Below the pieces are notes generated by a model. That model worked only from the letters and a program-made list of their open reading frames with translations. It did not search any database and was not told the origin of the DNA. A stretch of 64,000 bases of DNA, taken from AC-32 sp963765785. Lineage in GTDB: Bacteria; Actinomycetota; Thermoleophilia; Gaiellales; Gaiellaceae. Each line of letters opens with the position of its first letter. The first letter of the stretch is position 1. The stretch is from NCBI GenBank assembly GCA_963765785.1, contig CAVXXW010000021.1, positions 62,001 to 126,000 of the forward strand, written 5' to 3'. Both the position numbers and the translations under genes were made by a program. Positions 58,318 to 64,000 of this stretch are shown in pieces.

Positions 58318-58623
58318 ATGCAGCGAATTGTCTTCGTTGCGGCACTGAAGCCCGGCAGCGAAGAGGCCGCCGCTGACATCGTGCGCGGGGGTCCGCCTTT
58401 TGATCCAAGCGAGATCGGGCTTGCTCGGCACGCCGTCTACCTTGGCGGCTCAGAGGTTGTCTTCGTCTTCGAAGGCTGGGACGTGGAGCAACAGCTCCGC
58501 GACCTCATCAACGACCCCGTGGCCTCGCCGGCGTTCGCGGTTTGGGCGCCTCTCCTCGAAGGAACGCCCGCGATAGCACACGAGCTCTTCTACTGGGAGG
58601 CGACTACCGAGCCGAACCCCTAG
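58318..58623 (+). CDS. small hypothetical protein, possible dimeric alpha/beta-barrel
   Basis: The 101-residue soluble protein (RIVFVAALKPGSEEAAADIV, then SEVVFVFEGWDVEQQLRDLI) looks like a ferredoxin-like dimeric barrel as in small monooxygenases or DUF proteins, but no catalytic motif is recognised. The ATG at 58318 follows TAGGAT (58306-58311) by 6 bases. It lies 30 bases upstream of the trehalose synthase gene and could share its transcript. Confidence 0.72.
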   Translation: MQRIVFVAALKPGSEEAAADIVRGGPPFDPSEIGLARHAVYLGGSEVVFVFEGWDVEQQLRDLINDPVASPAFAVWAPLLEGTPAIAHELFYWEATTEPNP

Positions 58624-58653
58624 CGCGCTTCCACAACTCGGTTCAACGCTCAG

Positions 58654-60090
58654 ATGGCCAAACTGCGTGAGGTGCAGGTGCAGGCGCTCGACGCCGCCCG
58701 GCTCGAGCCGCTGATCGGCCGCGACCGAACGGCACAGTTCGAGCGGGTGGCTGAGGCCACGCAGGCGATGCTCGCCGGCAGCTCGGTGCTCAATGTCAAC
58801 TCGACCGCAGCCGGCGGCGGCGTCGCCGAGATGCTCCAGACCCTTCTCGCCTACGCGCGCGGCGCCGGTGTCGACGCGCGCTGGCTCGTGATCGAGGGCG
58901 ACCCCGCCTTCTTCGCGATCACCAAGCGGATCCACAACGGCCTTTACGGCGGCCGCGGCGACGGCGGCGAGCTCGGCGAGCTCGAGCGCCGTCACTACGA
59001 GGACGTGCTCAAGCACAACGCCGACGAACTGCTCGCGCTCGTGCGACCCGGCGACGTTGTTCTGATCCATGACCCCCAGCCCGCCGGGCTCGCCCCCGCC
59101 GTGAAGCGGACGGGCTCGAGGGTCGTCTGGCGCTGCCACGTCGGCATCGACACGCCCAACCAGTGGAGCGAGCGTGCCTGGGAGTTCCTGCGCCCCTACC
59201 TCGCCGAGGTGGACGCGATCGTCGTCTCGCGGGCCGCCTTCGCCCCGCTCTGGGCCGATCCGGCGCGGGTGCACGTGATCCCGCCGTCGATCGACCCGTT
59301 CTCGGCCAAGAACGAGCCGATCTCCGGCCGTAACGTCCGGCTCACGCTCTCCTTCGTCGGGCTGCTCGACGGCGGCAGCGTCCCGCCCGCCGTCCCGTTC
59401 ACCCGCCGTGACGGCTCGCCCGGCCGGATCAATCGCCGCGTCGACGTCCTGCAGACGGGGCCGCCGGCACCGGCCGAGGCGCCGCTCGTCGTCCAGGTCT
59501 CGCGCTGGGATCGAATGAAGGACATGCCGGGCGTGATGACCGGCTTCGCACGCCACGTCGATCCCTCACTCGGCGCGCACCTGCTCCTCTGCGGCCCTGC
59601 CGTCACCGGCGTGGCCGACGATCCCGAAGCCGCCGAGGTGTTGAACGAGTGCATCGGCCTCTGGCGGCAGCTGCCGCACGCCATCCGAAGCCGCATCCAT
59701 CTCGCCTGTACGCCGATGGCCGACCCCGACGAGGCGGCCTCGATCGTGAATGCGATCCAACGGCACGCGGCGGTGGTCGTCCAGAAGAGCCTCGCCGAGG
59801 GCTTCGGCCTCACGGTCGCGGAGGCGATGTGGAAGGAACGGCCGATCGTCGCGAGCGCGGTCGGCGGCATCGCCGACCAGATCGAAGATCACGAACACGG
59901 CCTGCTCGTCGACGAGCCGACCGATCTTGCCGCCTATGGTGCCGCGGTCGAGGCGCTCATCCGCGACCGGGCCGAGGCGGCGCGGCTCGCCGGCAACGCA
60001 CGCGAGCGTGCCGTCAGTGAGTTCCTCGGCGACCGCCACCTTGAGCAATACGGCCGTCTGTTCGAGCAACTCGCAACCGATCCAGCTTGA
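58654..60090 (+). CDS. treT: trehalose synthase TreT-like glycosyltransferase (GT4)
   Basis: The 478-residue GT-B enzyme matches TreT, which joins ADP/UDP-glucose to glucose to make trehalose. Family motifs are NVNSTAAGGGVAEMLQTLL, CHVGIDTPNQWSERAWEFLRPYL, VVQVSRWDRMKDMPGVM and the GT4 donor site KSLAEGFGLTVAEAMWKERP. The linker around residues 215-260 is unusually Pro/Gly rich. No Shine-Dalgarno or clear -10 precedes the ATG at 58654. Trehalose supports desiccation and osmotic tolerance. Confidence 0.87.
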   Translation: MAKLREVQVQALDAARLEPLIGRDRTAQFERVAEATQAMLAGSSVLNVNSTAAGGGVAEMLQTLLAYARGAGVDARWLVIEGDPAFFAITKRIHNGLYGGRGDGGELGELERRHYEDVLKHNADELLALVRPGDVVLIHDPQPAGLAPAVKRTGSRVVWRCHVGIDTPNQWSERAWEFLRPYLAEVDAIVVSRAAFAPLWADPARVHVIPPSIDPFSAKNEPISGRNVRLTLSFVGLLDGGSVPPAVPFTRRDGSPGRINRRVDVLQTGPPAPAEAPLVVQVSRWDRMKDMPGVMTGFARHVDPSLGAHLLLCGPAVTGVADDPEAAEVLNECIGLWRQLPHAIRSRIHLACTPMADPDEAASIVNAIQRHAAVVVQKSLAEGFGLTVAEAMWKERPIVASAVGGIADQIEDHEHGLLVDEPTDLAAYGAAVEALIRDRAEAARLAGNARERAVSEFLGDRHLEQYGRLFEQLATDPA

Positions 60091-60271
60091 GCAGCACCAC
60101 CCTCCGATGGAGATGCCTTAGGAGCTGGGGGTAGGCGACGGACACGGTGTCACTTGCAGTACGGACAAAGACAAGGGAAAGCCCACTTATCAGGCGACCG
60201 TCGTACCCACTGGGATGGCCGTCCACCAAGGGCAAGAAGGTTCTGTACATCCACCGCTTCCGCTAGGCAGG
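60091..60271. other. 181-base non-coding stretch left of the first direct-repeat copy
   Basis: No start-bearing frame, terminator or RNA was recognised. A short frame around 60150-60265 (KGKPTYQATV) vaguely recalls the N-terminus of tyrosine recombinases, but it is too short to call. Confidence 0.4.
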
Positions 60272-60298
60272 TCGAGGGCCGGGCGGCGAGCCGAACGC
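60272..60298 (+). repeat. 27-bp direct repeat, left copy
   Basis: It is identical to 61317-61343, beginning TCGAGGGCCGGGCGG and ending GAACGC. It abuts the stop codon of the small membrane protein gene at 60299. The two copies bracket that gene and the CDF transporter. Confidence 0.75.
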
Positions 60299-60499
60299 CT
60301 AGGAAGGCTTCGCGAAAAGAGTCCGCCGTGCGAGGCGAGCAGCGCTGTAACCGACCGAGCCCACAGCGGCGGTCGCCAGAGCGATCAGGTTCGTCGTGAC
60401 GCAGGTTCGGCAAGCGCTGCAGCAGACCGCGGCGGCGGGAGCGTTCTCGCCGTACTTTCCGGCGACCTGAGCGACCCTGCCAGTCCAGATCTGCTTCAC
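60299..60499 (-). CDS. small Cys-rich membrane protein, 66 residues
   Basis: The function is unknown. The sequence has a cysteine cluster (AVCCSACRTC) followed by one hydrophobic helix (LIALATAAVGSVGYSAARLA) and a basic end. The GTG at 60499 follows TACAGT (60506-60511) by 6 bases, like other leaderless genes here, which supports expression. The longer frame (to 60619) has no such support. It is divergent from the CDF gene. Confidence 0.5.
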   Translation of the reverse strand: MKQIWTGRVAQVAGKYGENAPAAAVCCSACRTCVTTNLIALATAAVGSVGYSAARLARRTLFAKPS

Positions 60500-60557
60500 A
60501 GTTGGACTGTAGCGCTCGACCGCACAACGTAGCCATCGCTCGCTACGGTCTGCCTGG

Positions 60558-61307
60558 ATGACCGCTGACGTAGTGCATCGCCATGGGCACCGCGTCCATA
60601 GCCATCCACACACGGGCACGCATCGTCACCTCGCACTGCTGTTGCGTCCGTCAGAACCCGTATCGGAGACCCACGACCACAGCGACCACGGACACTCGCA
60701 CGGGCTGATCGATCCGTCGATCGTCCGTTCGCGGTCAGGTATCCGAGCTGTCTCGTGGAGTCTCGCCATCTTGACCCTGACGGCCTTCGCGCAGGCGTTC
60801 ATCTACAAGCAGACGCTGAGCGTCGCCCTGCTCGCCGATCTGATCCACAACTTTGGCGACGCGCTGACCGCGATCCCGCTCGGCGTCGCCTTCTTCCTCC
60901 GCAGCGCCCGAGGCGAGCGCTGGGCTGGCCTCGCGGTGGTGCTCGCGATCTTCATCAGCGCCCTGGTTGCCCTCGGTCAGACGATCGAGCGCTTCATCCA
61001 CCCGCGCACGCTGTCGCACCTCTGGCTCCTCGCGGCGGCCGGCCTGATCGGGTTCGTCGGAAACGAGATCGCGGCGCAAGTACGGCTACGGGCCGGGCGC
61101 AGGTTGCATAGCCCCGCCTTGGTGGCCGACGGCCACCACGCGCGTGTTGACGGATTCGTCTCGGTCGGCGTAATCGCGAGTGCTGCCGTCGTTGCAGCGG
61201 GAATGCCGATGGCCGATCCGATCATCGGCCTCGTGATCACGCTCGTCATCCTCAAGATCACCTGGGACGCCTGGTGGACGGTGCGAGGCGACGGCCACGA
61301 CTACTGA
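60558..61307 (+). CDS. cation diffusion facilitator (CDF) metal exporter
   Basis: The 249-residue protein has a His-rich N-terminus (HRHGHRVHSHPHTGTHRH and HDHSDHGHSHG), then six predicted helices. The paired metal sites are LADLIHNFGDALTA (Asp, HxxxD) and DGHHARVDGFVSVG (HxxxD). The usual C-terminal cytoplasmic domain is missing, so it is a short CDF. Zinc or cobalt export is likely. The ATG at 60558 follows TACGGT (60544-60549) by 8 bases. Confidence 0.88.
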   Translation: MTADVVHRHGHRVHSHPHTGTHRHLALLLRPSEPVSETHDHSDHGHSHGLIDPSIVRSRSGIRAVSWSLAILTLTAFAQAFIYKQTLSVALLADLIHNFGDALTAIPLGVAFFLRSARGERWAGLAVVLAIFISALVALGQTIERFIHPRTLSHLWLLAAAGLIGFVGNEIAAQVRLRAGRRLHSPALVADGHHARVDGFVSVGVIASAAVVAAGMPMADPIIGLVITLVILKITWDAWWTVRGDGHDY

Positions 61308-61316
61308 CGGCCTCAC

Positions 61317-61343
61317 TCGAGGGCCGGGCGGCGAGCCGAACGC
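61317..61343 (+). repeat. 27-bp direct repeat, right copy
   Basis: It is identical to 60272-60298 and begins 9 bases after the CDF stop codon. The 1,045-base period encloses the small membrane protein and CDF genes. Confidence 0.75.
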
Positions 61344-61382
61344 TCTCGCGCGCGGGTGCTGTAACGCGACCCTGCCCTCGGC

Positions 61383-61559
61383 TCAGGTTACGCCTCGAGT
61401 CCGCCCTCGACTAGTCGCTCTTTCGGCCACGGCCCGAAGACTCAGCGCGACGCGGGGATGCCGGCGTGGATCCTTGCGCGCGATCAGGATCGTCAGCTCG
61501 AGTGCGTCCGTTAGGTCGAGCGGAGGCAGTTCCTTCGAGACCGCCTCTGCGACGGTCAG
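61383..61559 (-). pseudogene. possible gene remnant
   Basis: On the minus strand an open frame reads TVAEAVSKELPPLDLTDALE and LTILIARKDPRRHPRVAL, which looks like real protein. It has no ATG or GTG start (only CTG at 61559) and turns into basic low-complexity sequence before its TGA. The rest of 61344-61699 holds no other supported feature. Confidence 0.35.
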
Positions 61560-61699
61560 GTTCCGCGTTGAAGGGCTCGCTTGAAGATCGCCAGCGGATG
61601 GCCCTGCGACGTCGACCCTCCTACTCCCTCGGGGCCGGACGGTCTGACGAGTCTAAGATCGGTTCGGCTAGACCGAGCACGTGTGCGGCGCGGCTGGCG

Positions 61700-62227
61700 C
61701 TAGTAGCCGCGGGTCGTCGTCGTCTGTGTGGTCGTGGTCTGCGTCTTCCCCGAGGAGACGACGTGCCAGCTGAAGCTTTGGCCGCCGAACTGGTCGGAAG
61801 CGCCGTTGCCCGTGACCTTCCCCGGCGAACCGTCGGGAACGAAACGGTAGAGCGGCTTGCCGTCGAAGGTGACCTGCTTCTTGCCGTCGGGGCGCACGAT
61901 CGTGCCAAGCTTCGACATCAGGCTGGACGGCGCAGTCGGGCTGCTCACACGCTGCGAGAGCGTGAGCGGAATCCAAATGGCGGTGCAGCTGGCGGTGCAG
62001 TGGATGGTGCCGCTCTGCTCCTGGGTCGGGCTGTAGAGGGCGAAGCCCTTGGAGTCGACGAGGACGCTGCCGACGCCGGAGACCGACTTCATCGAGACGG
62101 TGTCGCTCGCCGCGGCCTGCTTCGAGGCACCCGAGCCGCTGTTCGAAGTGCTCCCGCAGGCGCTGAGGCCGACGGCTGCACCAGCGGCCAGCCCGAGAGC
62201 CGCGGCGAAGGTTGCGATCCGATTCAT
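61700..62227 (-). CDS. Lipoprotein_15 (secreted repeat) family lipoprotein
   Basis: The 175-residue protein has a signal peptide and lipobox (GLSAC, lipidated C24). Two copies of the COG4315 repeat follow: VLVDSKGFALYSPTQEQSG with CTASCTAIWIPL, and RPDGKKQVTFDGKPLYRFVPD. It ends with a Thr/Gln-rich tail. The ATG at 62227 is chosen because the signal peptide begins there; upstream frame is low-complexity. A GTATTT hexamer lies 6 bases before it. The function is unknown; relatives are exposed on the envelope. Confidence 0.85.
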   Translation of the reverse strand: MNRIATFAAALGLAAGAAVGLSACGSTSNSGSGASKQAAASDTVSMKSVSGVGSVLVDSKGFALYSPTQEQSGTIHCTASCTAIWIPLTLSQRVSSPTAPSSLMSKLGTIVRPDGKKQVTFDGKPLYRFVPDGSPGKVTGNGASDQFGGQSFSWHVVSSGKTQTTTTQTTTTRGY

Positions 62228-62498
62228 GCCTTGAAATACGCGCAGGCGCTGGAGACGGATTGGCCGCGCCCACGCAGAGCTCGCCTCCGTCTCGACCGCG
62301 CACCGATCCAGCCTTCGCCGCCGTGCCCTACGGCTCGAGTACGCGACGCTCGCCTGCCGCACGCTGGCCTAGAGCGGAGAACTTGCCTCGCCTTTAGCAG
62401 TGTCCGCCGATCAGCGGTCCTCATCCTGATCATCATTCGCCCCAGGTGCTGCAACGCAACCCGGCTCAGACGATCCAAGCCGACTCGAGCCCGGGCGC
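62228..62498. other. 271-base intergenic region
   Basis: It contains a sequence near 62445-62470 (GGTGCTGCAACGCAACCCGG) that imperfectly repeats 61349-61375. No gene, terminator or RNA is supported. Confidence 0.4.
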
Positions 62499-63683
62499 CT
62501 AGTGGCTGCCGGAGACATGGCTGCGGCTGCGAGGCAGTCGATTTGCGGAGTCGAGGCGCCAGGCGGCTAGCGGATCAAGGCGTGGCCCGCTGTGGAGAAG
62601 GCCGCGGCCGTAAACACGGCCGGCGAAGCGGACGAGTGCGTAGATCGTGCCGAGGACGAGTGCGACAGCGAGGACGTGCTCCCAGAGCGGTACGCCGACG
62701 AGGGCGCTGCGCGCGGGCAAGACGAGCGGCGCGCTGAGCGGGAAGACCGTGAGCAGGTTCGCCAGCAGGCCGTCCGCATTGCCGGCGAGCGCCATGTAGC
62801 CCACAAAGTAGACGGCGAGAAGCGTGTAGGCGACGGGCTGTCCCGCGGTGTCGGCGCTCTGCTGCCGGGAGGCGAGCGCGCCCGCGGTGGCATAGGCGAC
62901 CGCGTAGAGCGCGTACCCCAGCGCGAACCACGGAATCACGAGCGCTGCGCTGCCGCCGAGCCCGGCCGGCGCGTCGAAGACACCCGCGGTGAGCAAGGCA
63001 GCGGCGAGGCCGGCGATGAGCGTGAGCTGGGCGAGCCCGAGCAGGCCGATTCCGATCACCTTGCCCGCGAGCAGGTGGCGCGGCCGGACCGTCGAGAGGA
63101 TGATCTCGACGACGCGGCTGTTCTTCTCCTCGACGACGCCGGTAACCACCCACTGCCCGTAGAACGCAAGGGACGTGAGCAGCAGGAGTGCTCCTCCAGC
63201 GGCCACGAGAATCTCGGCGTCGGTGGTCTTTTCGTCCGCCGGGTGGAGTGTCGCAACCGTTAGCTCCGGCGCCGGCGGCAGGTGGTTGCGGAGCGCGCGC
63301 ACCGCCGTGTCCGCGATCGCCGTGGCCTTAGCGTCGACGTTCGTCCGGAAGACGAGCCGGTCCTGCGACAGGAGGAGCAGCGCGTCGGCCTGCTTCAGCT
63401 CGAGTGCCTTCCGCCCGGCGGCCGGCGAGGCGACCACCCGCAGCCGGATGTTCGCATCGTCAAATGGCTTCGCCGCCCGTTCGAGCGCGGCCCGGAGACC
63501 GGGCGGCGCTGGCACCGTCACGGCGACGTGGTAGGTCGGCGTCTTCGAGAGCGCGCCCTGGAGTCCGGTGGACCCGCCGACGATCACGAGCATCACCAGC
63601 GTCGAGATCAGGAACACCTTGCTGCGCAGGCGCTCGCGGATCTCGCGCCGCGCGACGAGCGAAATCGCGCGCCGGCCGCTCAC
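62499..63683 (-). CDS. ABC-2 type transporter permease (NatB-like)
   Basis: The 394-residue protein has one N-terminal helix (about residues 23-43), a roughly 130-residue external domain, and five or six C-terminal helices. These include SLAFYGQWVVTGVVEEKNSRVVEIILST, the NatB/ABC-2 signature. The last 35 residues are basic. It works with the ATPase gene, which it overlaps by 4 bases. Sodium or drug export is possible, but the substrate is unknown. Confidence 0.88.
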   Translation of the reverse strand: MSGRRAISLVARREIRERLRSKVFLISTLVMLVIVGGSTGLQGALSKTPTYHVAVTVPAPPGLRAALERAAKPFDDANIRLRVVASPAAGRKALELKQADALLLLSQDRLVFRTNVDAKATAIADTAVRALRNHLPPAPELTVATLHPADEKTTDAEILVAAGGALLLLTSLAFYGQWVVTGVVEEKNSRVVEIILSTVRPRHLLAGKVIGIGLLGLAQLTLIAGLAAALLTAGVFDAPAGLGGSAALVIPWFALGYALYAVAYATAGALASRQQSADTAGQPVAYTLLAVYFVGYMALAGNADGLLANLLTVFPLSAPLVLPARSALVGVPLWEHVLAVALVLGTIYALVRFAGRVYGRGLLHSGPRLDPLAAWRLDSANRLPRSRSHVSGSH

Positions 63684-64000
63684 GGCGTCACCAGCTCGAG
63701 GAAGAGCTCGGCGAGCGACGGAGGGCCGTAAGTGAACCCGACGACTCGCCCTGCCCGCTCCGCCTCGGCGAGCACCAGCTTCGGATCGACGTCGCAGCTG
63801 GCCAGCAACCGCAGCTCGCCGTTGCGGCGCTCGACCAGCTCGACGCCGGCAACATCCGGCAGCCAGGACGGCGACGCTCCCTCGAGCTGCAGCTCGAACC
63901 AGCGTCGTTGCGAGGCCTGTCTCAGCGCGTCGAGGGCGCCGGTCGCCACGATCCGGCCGTGGTCGACGATCGCGACCTCCTCACAGATGTCCTCGACGAG
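63680..64000 (-). CDS. ABC transporter ATP-binding protein, C-terminal part (runs off the window)
   Basis: Only the last 106 residues are visible. The fragment starts just after the Walker B/H-loop region with LVEDICEEVAIVDHGRIVATG, a typical ABC ATPase end. An accessory domain of the NatA/CcmA type follows. Its stop overlaps the permease start. The GTG at 63949 is inside the conserved domain and is not the true start. Confidence 0.85.
   Translation of the reverse strand, partial: LVEDICEEVAIVDHGRIVATGALDALRQASQRRWFELQLEGASPSWLPDVAGVELVERRNGELRLLASCDVDPKLVLAEAERAGRVVGFTYGPPSLAELFLELVTP

Noticed and set aside
60154..60399. Integrase-like N-terminal fragment left of the direct repeat
   Set aside because: Similarity is limited to a handful of residues (KGKPTYQATV) and the frame turns low-complexity. 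It is not enough to claim a mobile element.
1..64000. CRISPR arrays, rRNA, tRNA, complete insertion sequences or prophage genes
   Set aside because: None was recognised on reading the intergenic regions. All gaps are short and accounted for, though a tRNA scan could not be run.

Overview
This 64-kb window is a GC-rich bacterial chromosome segment, densely packed and almost entirely housekeeping in character. The gene set points to an actinobacterium, most likely of the class Thermoleophilia (Gaiellales/Solirubrobacterales type). The evidence is a PAC2 protein, a DipZ-type CcdA-thioredoxin fusion, a LytR_C protein, two ECF sigma/anti-sigma pairs, TreT, and archaeal-type ApgM and NadM enzymes. 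The class assignment is inference. No rRNA, tRNA, CRISPR array, prophage or complete insertion sequence was seen. One putative non-coding RNA was found.

Layout, left to right. 1-7.3 kb: end of an AlkA-type glycosylase, proC, 6-phosphogluconolactonase, an ArsR-type regulator, a TPR-like protein, then a beta-oxidation operon (thiolase, a CTG-started FadB-like fusion enzyme, a small two-repeat protein). 7.4-11.6 kb: a large SF2 helicase and DipZ. 11.6-18.3 kb, minus strand: PAC2, heme A synthase, ApgM, a degenerate cupredoxin, NadM-SelD, and a thioredoxin-like lipoprotein. 18.4-20.3 kb: an XRE-TPR regulator, a 41-residue peptide gene with an excellent Shine-Dalgarno, and a divergent, terminator-bounded structured RNA. 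The regulator and RNA genes share one palindromic control region. 20.4-26 kb: TetR/DHA2 efflux pair facing an acyl-CoA ligase-SDR-hydrolase operon. 26-37 kb: NadE, Mug, a MacB-like ABC exporter, a class V aminotransferase-like enzyme, a phosphoesterase, an epimerase, a SIS protein, DUF3052 and a thioesterase. 37.5-41 kb: an M16 protease and a decayed two-component system. 41-49.3 kb: acetyl-CoA synthetase, a proline peptidase, and a molybdenum hydroxylase operon (amidohydrolase, 2Fe-2S, Moco and FAD/4Fe-4S subunits, MobA-like cytidylyltransferase). 49.3-57.5 kb: envelope and stress genes (LytR_C, M23 peptidase, SigR/RsrA-like pair, HMA protein, GCS2 ligase, a frame-broken anchored protein, a second sigma/anti-sigma pair, a flavoprotein disulfide reductase, HtrA). 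57.5-64 kb: a looser region with an MMPL transporter remnant, TreT, a CDF transporter bracketed by a 27-bp direct repeat, a Lipoprotein_15 protein and an ABC-2 exporter running off the right edge.

Two themes cut across the window. First, at least 22 genes have a TANNNT-like -10 hexamer ending 5-9 (mostly 6-8) bases before the start codon and no Shine-Dalgarno, which suggests pervasive leaderless transcription and helps choose starts. Second, decay is local. Several broken genes lie in four places (38.9-40.6, 53.0-53.8, 57.7-58.2 and 61.4-61.6 kb) while neighbours are intact. The best candidate for an undescribed system is 18453-20317: an XRE-TPR regulator (RNPP-like architecture), its downstream putative peptide, and a divergent small RNA whose -35 lies inside the presumed operator.
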